Positions 8,795-16,177 are shown, counted from the first letter of the stretch. The stretch is 17,381 bases of DNA from Rhodocyclaceae bacterium UBA5602 (GCA_002424865.1 DILC01000058.1:1-17381), one strand, 5' to 3'. Translations and numbers: made by a program. The notes: a model not told the origin generated them from the letters alone.

Positions 8795-9173
8795 GCTGTT
8801 TTTTCCAAATGGCGTGCATTTGCTCGGACAGCTTCATGGGTTCGAAAGGTTTGGGAATAATATCCTGTACGCCCAATGATTGATAGAATGCCAAGTCTGT
8901 CGGTTCTACTCTGGCGGTCATGAAGACGACAAGTGTCTTTTGGGTCGCGGGCAGTTCGCGTAGCGCTTGCAGCGTTCCCGGGCCATTCATGCCTGGCATC
9001 ATGACGTCCAGCAAGATCATGTCAGGGGCAAAGTTTTTTGCTTCGCGCAGTGCTTCTTCGCCAGAGGAGCAGATTTTGACTGTAAAACCACCCACGATTT
9101 CGAGTGCCAGCTTGACCACTGTTTGAATATCCGGTTCGTCTTCCACATAAAGAACGCGCGTAAGCTGGCTCAT
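8787..9173 (-). CDS. CheY-like single-domain response regulator
   Basis: 128 residues, only a receiver domain. Acidic residues E11/D12, phospho-acceptor D56 in LLDVMMPGMNG, the FMTA threonine/alanine switch region near 84-87, and K108 in the IIPKPF motif are all present. A Shine-Dalgarno GGAG lies 7 nt before the ATG (9181-9184 on the plus strand), which fixes the start. First gene of an operon with the overlapping HPt-REC-REC-GGDEF gene. It may act as a phosphate shuttle or sink between an unlinked kinase and the HPt of its partner; that role is inferred from the gene pairing. Confidence 0.95.
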   Translation of the reverse strand: MSQLTRVLYVEDEPDIQTVVKLALEIVGGFTVKICSSGEEALREAKNFAPDMILLDVMMPGMNGPGTLQALRELPATQKTLVVFMTARVEPTDLAFYQSLGVQDIIPKPFEPMKLSEQMHAIWKKQHD

Positions 9174-9222
9174 GACGAAGCTCCAGTTATTTCATGATAA
9201 GTCTGCGCTGCCGCCCGCCGAT

Positions 9223-9299
9223 CGCCCGATAAATTGGGCGACTGCGCAACTGTGGCCGACTTCCCTGCATTGCAGGCGCTTGATTCATCGCGCGATGAA
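9223..9299. promoter_or_regulatory. Cluster of three palindromes upstream of the receiver operon
   Basis: In the 225-bp gap between the DUF2062 stop and the receiver start there are three dyads: CGCCCGA-TAAA-TTGGGCG at 9223-9240 (7-bp stem with one G-T pair), CCTGCA-T-TGCAGG at 9264-9276, and a perfect 16-bp palindrome TTCATCGCGCGATGAA at 9284-9299. None has a T-run placed as in an intrinsic terminator in either direction. They could be operators for the receiver/cyclase operon or structured 5' leader RNA. Nothing else is recognised in this gap. Confidence 0.4.
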
Positions 9300-9398
9300 A
9301 GCTTGCCAAGCGGCCATGTTGCCGTTGAAATTTAATGTTTCTTTTGGCAAAGCATACCCCAGTGCAGGTATTGCCCGCTTCTTTTGTGATTTTTTGTT

Positions 9399-9950
9399 TC
9401 ATTTGGCGCGCCTGGTGTTGTTGCGTTTTTGGGCGCGTTTTTTCAAGGCATGCATCAGCCAATAACGCCAGCCCAGGCGCATGGCGGCGTAGCCTGAGGT
9501 GGCGAATAGACACGCCAGTACCACGAGGCCAATGGCGAGCGGTTCGCCCAGGCCAATGACCCAATGGGTTAAGTGGATTAACCAGCCGATTAAATCACCG
9601 TTCATTTCAGGTGGCGGAGCAAAATTGGCTGTGCTGCCCAGAATCATTTTGCCGATTTCAAAGGCGGCAAAGTAAATCGGGAAAATGGTAAAAGGGTTGG
9701 TGTACAGCGTGCACAGCATGGCCAGCGGCAGATTGACGCGAAAAATCACCGCGCAAATGGCCGCGCCCAGCATCTGGAAAGGGCCCGGAATCAACCCGCA
9801 AAACAGCCCGGCAGCAACGGCGCCTGCCGCTGAGCGGCGATTCAGATGCCACAGCCTGGGGTGGAGCAGGGTGTTGGCAAACGGGGCGAACCAACGGTTG
9901 CCGTGGATGACGCTGTGGTCTGGCAACAGGCGTTTGAGTGAGCGGCGCAT
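9399..9950 (-). CDS. DUF2062 domain integral membrane protein
   Basis: 183 residues with hydrophobic segments near 40-72, 75-100 and 120-155 and a very basic C-terminus (KKRAQKRNNTRRAK). The GAVAAGLFCGLIPGPFQML and YTNPFTIFPIYF stretches are typical of DUF2062 proteins, which are small inner-membrane proteins of unknown function. I chose the ATG at 9950; a TTG 12 bp further upstream is in frame but is not a convincing start, and neither has a clear Shine-Dalgarno. The MITE-like element at 9958-10077 ends 7 bp before this ATG, so any promoter must lie within or beyond the element, or the gene depends on read-through. From memory, DUF2062 genes are often close to comEC in betaproteobacteria; here a GGDEF-EAL gene lies between them. 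Confidence 0.85.
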   Translation of the reverse strand: MRRSLKRLLPDHSVIHGNRWFAPFANTLLHPRLWHLNRRSAAGAVAAGLFCGLIPGPFQMLGAAICAVIFRVNLPLAMLCTLYTNPFTIFPIYFAAFEIGKMILGSTANFAPPPEMNGDLIGWLIHLTHWVIGLGEPLAIGLVVLACLFATSGYAAMRLGWRYWLMHALKKRAQKRNNTRRAK

Positions 9951-9957
9951 GGGGTAT

Positions 9958-10077
9958 GTCAAGGAAGCGCTGATTTATTCGTCATGCCCGCATGGGCGGG
10001 CATACAGCGCCTTGATTCTACCGGGCTCCCGCCGCCGCGGGAGCGACGGGAGCCGAAATAATCAGCGTTTCCCTGAC
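9958..10077. mobile_element. MITE-like element with 24-bp terminal inverted repeats
   Basis: Left end 9958-9981 begins GTCAAGGAAGCGCTGATT. Right end 10054-10077, reverse-complemented, begins GTCAGGGAAACGCTGATT. The 24-bp ends match at 20 positions, and two of the four differences are a TA/AT swap. The ~72-bp interior holds two further hairpins: ATGCCCGC-ATG-GGCGGGCAT-type at 9984-10002 and GCTCCCGC-CGCC-GCGGGAGC at 10025-10044. There is no reading frame for a transposase, so it would be a non-autonomous element. No clear target-site duplication flanks it. A large extragenic palindrome of other origin is the alternative. Confidence 0.7.
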
Positions 10078-10141
10078 CAGCATGCCATGGCCCGCTTCGC
10101 TCGGTTATCAAATAGCGCGCTTGCCCCAGGTATTGCACGTT

Positions 10142-10170
10142 AAAAAGTCGGCCCTGACAAGACGGCAGTG
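10142..10170 (-). repeat. Dispersed repeat copy 2, terminator-like for the MASE3-GGDEF-EAL gene
   Basis: Plus-strand A5 then GTCGGCCCTGACAAGACGGC, beginning 15 bp past the stop of the minus-strand gene. Its three differences from the copy at 4968-4996 are all G to A. In transcription direction it gives GUCUU-GUC-AGGGC (10151-10163), CGAC, then U5. One change turns a C-G pair into U-G, so the stem survives. This supports, but does not prove, a terminator role. Confidence 0.75.
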
Positions 10171-10184
10171 TGAGCAAGGTGCAG

Positions 10185-13142
10185 TCAGTTTGCTGCTGTT
10201 TTCTTGAGATTTTCCTGACAATACAGCGCGAACTGATCGGAGGGCAAGGGGCGGGCGAACAAGTAGCCCTGGGCTTCATTGCAGCCTTGCTGGACAAGAA
10301 AGTCGCGCTGGGCTTCGGTTTCCACGCCTTCGGCAATGGTTTTAAAGCCCAGGCTGTGCGCCATCTGGATGATGGCTGTGACAATGGCGCGATCGTCGGC
10401 GTCTGCGACAATGTCGCGCACGAAAGACTGGTCAATTTTGAGTTTGCTGATATTGAATTTCTTAAGGTAACTCAAGGATGAATAGCCTGTGCCAAAGTCG
10501 TCAATTGACATCAGCACGCCACGCTGGTGGAATTCATTCATCACGCCGATGCTGCCCAGCGGGTCATCCATCGCGGCGCTCTCGGTGAGTTCCAGTTCAA
10601 GGCAATGCGGGGGGATTTTGGTTTCGGCGAGAAGCTGGGCCACCAGGCCAGGCAAACCCTTGTGGCGGAACTGGGCAGCGGAAAGATTCACCGCCAGGCT
10701 CATTTCCGGCAGGCCGGCATCCATCCATGTTTTGAGTTGTTGCAAGCCAGTGTGCAAAACCCAGGCGCCAATGAGCACGATGCGGCCATTGTTTTCTGCC
10801 AAGGGGATGAATTCCGCAGGGGAAATGGCGCCTAGCTCCGGATGCGTCCAGCGCAACAGCACTTCACAGCCGACCACTTTGCCTGAATCAAGCGCGAGTT
10901 GCGGTTGATAGACCAGATGAAACTGATCGCGGTCCAGGGCATGGTGCATGGCGTTTTCCAGCGCCATGATGCGGGAAGTGCGCAAGCGCATTTCGGGGGT
11001 AAAAAATCGGAAGTCGTTACGCCCATCCTGTTTGGTCTGGTACATCGCGGTATCAGCATGCTGAAACAAGGTATCAAAATCCTTGCCGTCTTCGGGATAA
11101 ATAGCCACGCCGATCGAGGGGGTGATGATCAGCTCATGCGCGTCAATCAGGTAAGGTTGCGATATTTTGGCCAATAATTTGCTTGCCAGTTGTGCGATGA
11201 AGCCTTCCTGAATGCCATAGCAGACCAGCACAAACTCATCCCCGCCGACGCGCGAGGCCGTGTCAATATTCCGCAAGCATGATTTCAACCGCTCTCCAAC
11301 CTCAACCAGCAACTTGTCGCCAATGCGATGCCCCAGGGTGTCGTTGATGTTCTTGAAACGGTCCAGATCAATGAACAGGAGCGCGAACTTTTCCCCTTCG
11401 CGGTTGGCCATGCTAATGGCCTGATGCACGCGGTCATTGAGCAGGCTGCGGTTTGGCAAGCCCGTCAGCGGATCAAAGTTGATCAACTGGTGGATTTTTT
11501 GCTCCGATTCGATTTGGGCGGTGAGATCAACTATGGATGCGATCACATAATGGCCAGTTTCTGCGGTGATCGGGATGAGCCGGATCTCGACGCGGAAATC
11601 ATGGCCGTCTTTATGCAGGGCATACAGCTCGCGCCCTGCACTCATGTTGCGTTCAGCCGCATGCTGCATGTAGCCAGCCACATGGCGTGCATGGGCTTTA
11701 CGCGCTTGCGTGGGAATCAAGATGTCCAATGGCTGGCCAACCAAGGCGTTGGGCGGATAGCCAAACATGACATTGGCCTGGGAATTGGTTAGCGCGATCA
11801 AACCCTGCTCATCCACCATCACCATCGCATTGGGGGATGCTTCAACAGCACTTTTGAAGCGGTCTTCGGCATGCCGGCGTTCGGTGACATCAATCTGTGC
11901 GCCAATGATGCGGGTGACTTTGCCTTGGGCATTGATCTCTTTTTTGCCCCGTGCCAGCACCCAGCGGTAGCTGCGGTCATGATGGCGCAAGCGGAACTCG
12001 GCTTCGTAATCCATCTTCTCTGGCGAGTGTAAGAAACGCTCAATGTGCGCCATGATGTCCGCACGGTCATCAGGATGTATGAGCTCCTGCCAGGCAGAAA
12101 ATGTTTCAGCAAGCTCATTCTCGCCATAGCCGAGCTGTTTTTTCCAGGAAGATGAAAAATATACCTGCCCGGATGAAACATTCCACTGCCACAGGCCTGT
12201 ATTGGCGGCTGATACCGCCAGTTCCAGATTCTGCTGCGCTTCGGCCAGCTCGATATAGGGCCGCTCGATGGCGGAAGCGACCAACGCACGATAAACAAAG
12301 CAGTAGCTGACCACTTTATAAATATGGCCGAGCACGTTGTAAGTGCCGGTCATCGTTATATAAAAAGTAAAAAACAATTCGCTCATGGCCATCGCGCCTA
12401 CGGCACCCAGCAGCAAGGCGGCATTAAACGATTGCGGACGGCGCATCTTGACCCAGAGCACAGCGGCAGTTACGCCGTTGATGGCAATGAACAGGTATTC
12501 AAGATTGATTTTTAATGGGGTGAGGCCATGCCCTGGAATAAATAAAGGCGGCAAGACTTCATGGTGCCAGATGACGATCCAGTTGATGAACAGGACAGCG
12601 GCTATGAGTAAAAATAAAATCAGGTACTTGCTTTTTTTCCGGAGGCTTTCTTCCCAGGAGCGCAAGCTCACGACAAGCAAGCCGATTGCCGCCAAGAAGC
12701 GGGCCGATAACCAGAAATAAAGGTGCTTGTCGGCGTTGTCATTCGGCGAAAAAAAATCAGGCATGCCAACATAAGCAGCGGTATGGCAAAAGTCCAATGC
12801 CCCAACGGCAAAATAAATGCAGGCAAGCAGCGTCAGGTTACCGGCATTGCCTCGCTTCCAATGGGCTCCCCAGCCAACGATAAACACCATCATGGCCACT
12901 ACGATGGCGGCAAATTCCATCAAGGTGTGCCAAATCAGATAGAAGCTAATGCCTTGGGCGCCTGGTTGGGCTGGTATTAACCAGGCCAGGAACTGACCCG
13001 CCGCGAGGATGAGCAGTATCGCCATAACACCGCGCATGGCGGGCTGGTGGGATGGGTGCAGATGCCCGAGCAATAGCTTTCCCATGCCGCGCAATGGTTT
13101 ATCGCCTTGTGTACTGGTCTTGAACAAAAGTAAACACTCCAA
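10185..13142 (-). CDS. MASE3-PAS-PAS-GGDEF-EAL c-di-GMP signalling protein
   Basis: 985-residue inner-membrane protein that probably makes and/or degrades c-di-GMP. A MASE3-type sensor region of about seven or eight hydrophobic helices (about 35-290, with FWHTLMEF-like and DFCHTAAYVGM stretches) is followed by PAS/PAC (about 305-425), PAS (about 430-550), GGDEF (about 560-720) and EAL (about 735-975). GGDEF is intact at 633-637, with an RxxD inhibitory site R624-D627. The EAL signature reads EVL (760-762), a tolerated variant; NLSAAQF, ELELTES, DDFGTGYSS, KIDQSF and AEGVET are all present, so phosphodiesterase activity looks likely. The start is uncertain: the coordinate given uses a TTG (13140-13142); the first ATG is 57 bp further in (13083-13085), and another TTG with GGAG about 9 nt before it lies between. 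All keep the whole membrane domain. Divergent from comEC across 197 bp. Confidence 0.92.
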   Translation of the reverse strand: MECLLLFKTSTQGDKPLRGMGKLLLGHLHPSHQPAMRGVMAILLILAAGQFLAWLIPAQPGAQGISFYLIWHTLMEFAAIVVAMMVFIVGWGAHWKRGNAGNLTLLACIYFAVGALDFCHTAAYVGMPDFFSPNDNADKHLYFWLSARFLAAIGLLVVSLRSWEESLRKKSKYLILFLLIAAVLFINWIVIWHHEVLPPLFIPGHGLTPLKINLEYLFIAINGVTAAVLWVKMRRPQSFNAALLLGAVGAMAMSELFFTFYITMTGTYNVLGHIYKVVSYCFVYRALVASAIERPYIELAEAQQNLELAVSAANTGLWQWNVSSGQVYFSSSWKKQLGYGENELAETFSAWQELIHPDDRADIMAHIERFLHSPEKMDYEAEFRLRHHDRSYRWVLARGKKEINAQGKVTRIIGAQIDVTERRHAEDRFKSAVEASPNAMVMVDEQGLIALTNSQANVMFGYPPNALVGQPLDILIPTQARKAHARHVAGYMQHAAERNMSAGRELYALHKDGHDFRVEIRLIPITAETGHYVIASIVDLTAQIESEQKIHQLINFDPLTGLPNRSLLNDRVHQAISMANREGEKFALLFIDLDRFKNINDTLGHRIGDKLLVEVGERLKSCLRNIDTASRVGGDEFVLVCYGIQEGFIAQLASKLLAKISQPYLIDAHELIITPSIGVAIYPEDGKDFDTLFQHADTAMYQTKQDGRNDFRFFTPEMRLRTSRIMALENAMHHALDRDQFHLVYQPQLALDSGKVVGCEVLLRWTHPELGAISPAEFIPLAENNGRIVLIGAWVLHTGLQQLKTWMDAGLPEMSLAVNLSAAQFRHKGLPGLVAQLLAETKIPPHCLELELTESAAMDDPLGSIGVMNEFHQRGVLMSIDDFGTGYSSLSYLKKFNISKLKIDQSFVRDIVADADDRAIVTAIIQMAHSLGFKTIAEGVETEAQRDFLVQQGCNEAQGYLFARPLPSDQFALYCQENLKKTAAN

Positions 13143-13243
13143 TGGATATCTTCACAATTCTACTTTGTTGTTCTCTTGATCAATCGGCAGTGGATGGCAT
13201 GCAGTGCATGGGGTGTGGGGGATGTGCTAACTTAACCGATGAT

Positions 13244-13257
13244 ATTTTTATAAAAAT
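13244..13257. promoter_or_regulatory. Perfect AT-rich palindrome in the divergent promoter region
   Basis: ATTTTTATAAAAAT, a perfect 14-bp palindrome, lies about midway between the GGDEF-EAL start and the comEC start. It could be an operator, an AT-rich promoter element serving either direction, or simply AT-rich spacer. The rest of the 13143-13339 gap shows only an imperfect ATGCAGTGCAT dyad near 13199 and a weak AGG (13330-13332) 7 nt before the comEC ATG. Confidence 0.3.
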
Positions 13258-13339
13258 CAGGGTGATTTGATCATCCGGCAGGAAGCTTGGCGGGAAGGGA
13301 TCTGATCTTGTTGAATAGCCTTGGCTGTTAGGTTTTTAA

Positions 13340-15997
13340 ATGCGTTTGTTTGTCTTGGCTTTTGCGCTGGGTGTGTGGCTGGTGCAGCAACAGGCTGCTT
13401 TGCCAGATGGCCGGACTTTGCTCGCCATTGGTCTGGTGGCGGTGTTGTTCAGCGCTATCCTGTGGCTGCTTAAAAAGTCGGCTCTGGCGAGACGCCGCGA
13501 AGCTTTGAATCCGTCTCTGGAAAGTCTCTTTTCGGGATGGCGGTTAAGCGAAAAAAAAGCGGTATTTTTGACAGGTTTTCTGCGAGTCATCGCGGGTTGC
13601 GTGCTGGGGTTTGTCTGGGCTTCGGCTGTTAGCCAGTGGCGTCTGGCGGATACCTTGCCTGGGGCACTGGAAGGGCAGGATATCGTGGTGGTCGGCGTGG
13701 TGAGCGCTCTGCCCGAAGCCATGAGCCGTGGCGTGCGCTTTCGGTTTGATGTGGAATCGGCGCGCTGGCTGGATAAGCCTGCAGAGCCAGCGGGCACGGC
13801 CAACACGCAAAGCATACAAATACCTGGACATATTTCATTGGCTTGGTATCGTGGCGCACCGGGGGGAAGGGACTCGGAAGAAGCGTTTGGCATGACCGGC
13901 TTGCCGGTGCATGCGGGCGAGCGCTGGCGATTTACCGTGCGCTTGAAGCGTCCGCATGGCAATGTGAATCCGCACGGGTTTGACTATGAAGCCTGGTTGT
14001 TCGAGCGCAATATCCGCGCCACGGGCTATGTGCGTCCGCGCACGGCTGAACGCTTGGACACTGTGACGATATGGCAACCCGCTTATGCCGTGGAGAGGCT
14101 GCGTGAAACAATCCGCGCCCATATGCAGGCGGGTTTGCCGGATAGCCCTTTTGCCGGCATTTTGATTGCGCTGGTGATCGGCGATCAACAAGCGATCAAG
14201 CCCGCGCTATGGCAGCAGTTTGCGCAGACGGGAATTACCCATTTGATGAGCATTTCCGGTTTGCATGTGACGATGCTGGCTGGCTTGTTTTATGGTTTGG
14301 TGGGCTGGCTATGGCGGCGATCCAGCGTTTTGCCCTTGCATTTTCCGGCGCAAAAGGCCGCAGCCGTGGGTGGATTTGTGGCGGCGCTGACTTACAGTTT
14401 GCTGGCAGGCTTTGCTGTACCCGCGCAACGCACGATGATGATGCTGGGCGTGGTGGCTTTATCCCGCCTGGCCCATCGCGAGCTCGCGGCCTCACGCATT
14501 CTGGCTTGGGCTTTGCTGTTTGTTCTCATGCTTGATCCATTGGCGGTGGTTTCTGCCGGATTCTGGTTATCGTTTGGTGCTGTCGCGGTGCTGTTTTATA
14601 TCAGCAGCGGGCGGCAGGGGCGTTTGCAGGGGATCCAAAGCTGGGGGCAGGCGCAATGGGCGGTGACGCTGGGCATGTTGCCCGCCCTCTTGGCGCTGTT
14701 TGGACAGTTCTCGTTAGTGTCGCCCCTGGCCAATGCGGTGGCGATTCCGCTGGTGAGTTTTGTCATCACGCCTTTGGCCATGCTGGGCGCTGTGTTGGGT
14801 GCTTTACCTATTGTTCACGCTGGCTTTAACCCTTTGCTGTGGCTGGCGCATGCAGCGACCCAAGGCTTGATGCTGTTTATTGCCTGGTTAGCCGCCCTGC
14901 CTGGGGCTACCTGGCAGCAGGCTGCGCCGCCCGCGGCCTGGCTGTTGTTGGCCTTGGCGGGTGGCGTGTGGTTGTTGCTGCCGAAGGGCTTTCCCGCGCG
15001 CTGGCTGGGATATTTGGCGTTTTTGCCTTTGCTCACCTCCTCCCCGCCACGGCCAGATGCCGGGCAGGCAGTGGTGAATGTGCTGGATGTGGGGCAGGGA
15101 TTGGCGATTCATGTGCAAACCGCCCGGCATGATTTGTTGTTCGACGCAGGCCCCGCTTATTCCAAAGAGGCCGATAGCGGCAATCGGCTCATTGTGCCGT
15201 ATTTGCGCTCTATGGGTGTGCGGCATCTGGATGAAATGGTGGTGAGCCACGCGGATACCGATCACTCCGGCGGCGCGGCTTCTGTGCTGGCCGCCGTGCC
15301 TGTGGGTTTGTTGCGCAGTTCTTTGCCGCAGGACCATTTTTTGCTCGCGCAAGCTGTGCCACAACAGCCTTGCCGGGCAGGAGACGCGTGGGTGTGGGAT
15401 GGTGTCCGGTTTGAGGTTTTGTATCCGGAAAATGTCATGCGGGCAGTTAAAAGCAATGCCATATCGTGCGTGATGATGATCGCTGCCGGTGGACGGCGGT
15501 TGTTGATCACTGCCGACATTGAGGCGGCGCAAGAGGAGGAATTGATCGCGCGCGGCAAAGGCCCTGCCGCAGAAAAGTCGGCGGTGGCGGGACGGCGTGA
15601 ATATGTGTTTTCAAGCGACAGCCGCCTTGATGGCAATGGAAAACACGCGGCTGGAACCGGCCGTGAAATCGGCTCCAATGCGCCCGGCCCGGTGGTGCCT
15701 TCACTGCTTGCGGCAGATGTGCTCATTGTGCCGCATCACGGCAGTTTGACATCATCGACGAAAGCTTTCATCGCCGCTGTCCATCCTCAGGCAGCGATTT
15801 TTACCGTGGGTTATCGCAATCGCTTTGGCCACCCCAAGCTTGACGTGGTTTCACGCTATATCCGGCAAGGCACAGCGTTGCATCGGACAGATCAAGCTGG
15901 CGCGGTAAAGGTGACGCTGTCTGCCGCGGGTGTTGCCATCGACCGCGCGCGGGACTCGCGGCGACGGTATTGGCAAGATAATGGCGCAGAAGAGTGA
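13340..15997 (+). CDS. comEC: ComEC/Rec2 DNA internalisation channel, with two internal repeat insertions
   Basis: Inner-membrane channel that passes single-stranded DNA into the cytoplasm during natural transformation. 885 residues, somewhat longer than the usual ~750-820. Order: two hydrophobic segments and a DUF4131-like N-terminal region (about 1-230); the polytopic Competence domain (about 260-560, with the ALVIGDQQAI and THLMSISGLHVTMLAG motifs); a metallo-beta-lactamase-like domain (about 575-870) with HADTDH at 637-642, D726 in TADIE and the VPHHGS motif with H799-H800. Catalytic-type residues look intact. A weak AGG 7 nt before the ATG supports the start. Oddities: residues 46-54 (KSALARRRE) and 746-754 (KSAVAGRRE) are encoded by copies of the dispersed repeat in the same frame; the second sits in an apparent ~50-residue insertion (about 738-787) between D726 and VPHHGS. 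An A8 run at 13551-13558 is a possible slippage site. Whether the channel still works cannot be told from sequence. Confidence 0.95.
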   Translation: MRLFVLAFALGVWLVQQQAALPDGRTLLAIGLVAVLFSAILWLLKKSALARRREALNPSLESLFSGWRLSEKKAVFLTGFLRVIAGCVLGFVWASAVSQWRLADTLPGALEGQDIVVVGVVSALPEAMSRGVRFRFDVESARWLDKPAEPAGTANTQSIQIPGHISLAWYRGAPGGRDSEEAFGMTGLPVHAGERWRFTVRLKRPHGNVNPHGFDYEAWLFERNIRATGYVRPRTAERLDTVTIWQPAYAVERLRETIRAHMQAGLPDSPFAGILIALVIGDQQAIKPALWQQFAQTGITHLMSISGLHVTMLAGLFYGLVGWLWRRSSVLPLHFPAQKAAAVGGFVAALTYSLLAGFAVPAQRTMMMLGVVALSRLAHRELAASRILAWALLFVLMLDPLAVVSAGFWLSFGAVAVLFYISSGRQGRLQGIQSWGQAQWAVTLGMLPALLALFGQFSLVSPLANAVAIPLVSFVITPLAMLGAVLGALPIVHAGFNPLLWLAHAATQGLMLFIAWLAALPGATWQQAAPPAAWLLLALAGGVWLLLPKGFPARWLGYLAFLPLLTSSPPRPDAGQAVVNVLDVGQGLAIHVQTARHDLLFDAGPAYSKEADSGNRLIVPYLRSMGVRHLDEMVVSHADTDHSGGAASVLAAVPVGLLRSSLPQDHFLLAQAVPQQPCRAGDAWVWDGVRFEVLYPENVMRAVKSNAISCVMMIAAGGRRLLITADIEAAQEEELIARGKGPAAEKSAVAGRREYVFSSDSRLDGNGKHAAGTGREIGSNAPGPVVPSLLAADVLIVPHHGSLTSSTKAFIAAVHPQAAIFTVGYRNRFGHPKLDVVSRYIRQGTALHRTDQAGAVKVTLSAAGVAIDRARDSRRRYWQDNGAEE
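13472..13500 (+). repeat. Dispersed repeat copy 3, inside comEC
   Basis: AAAAAGTCGGCTCTGGCGAG followed by ACGCCGC; 22 of 29 positions match copy 1, and 20 of the first 23. Read in the comEC frame it encodes K-K-S-A-L-A-R-R-R-E (45-54), between the N-terminal helices and the next hydrophobic segment. The A-tract is on the sense strand, so the U-tract of the terminator-like form would appear only on antisense RNA. Confidence 0.75.
15572..15600 (+). repeat. Dispersed repeat copy 4, inside comEC
   Basis: GAAAAGTCGGCGGTGGCGGG followed by ACGGCG; 22 of 26 positions match copy 1 before it diverges. It has the same orientation and frame as copy 3, encoding E-K-S-A-V-A-G-R-R-E (745-754). The hairpin complementarity of copies 1 and 2 is lost here. 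It lies in a variable, low-complexity stretch of the metallo-beta-lactamase domain. Confidence 0.75.
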
Positions 15998-16095
15998 AAC
16001 AGCCAACCAGAAAATAAATTGTCTTGCCGTTTGGCTTGCGATTGAACCCAAGGGGTGTCGCTTGGTCAAAAACGCGTCGCAGCTTTGAGCTTTGC

Positions 16096-16116
16096 TATGA
16101 TGACCAAATATAGTCA
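16096..16116 (+). promoter_or_regulatory. Possible promoter/operator of the efflux lipoprotein gene
   Basis: TATGAT at 16096-16101 resembles a -10 box, and a small dyad TGAC-N8-GTCA follows at 16101-16116, about 60 bp before the start codon. No convincing -35 box is seen at the usual distance, which leaves room for an activator-dependent promoter. Weak evidence only. Confidence 0.22.
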
Positions 16117-16177
16117 AACCTGCGGGAAAATACGCCATCCGCCCCGTTTGTTTTAATAACCCAAAATAATCAAATCC

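Noticed and set aside
9187..9564. 125-codon minus-strand frame overlapping the end of the DUF2062 gene
   Set aside because: It is Arg/His-rich with no domain and overlaps a well-supported membrane protein in another frame, so it is most likely a shadow.
9958..9962. TTGACA across the end of the MITE-like element as a -35 box for DUF2062
   Set aside because: The matching -10 position would fall inside the coding region, downstream of the start codon, so it cannot drive this gene from the annotated ATG.
3392..15600. CRISPR array
   Set aside because: The repeats are thousands of bases apart with irregular spacing and lie in and between ordinary genes; no cas gene is present.
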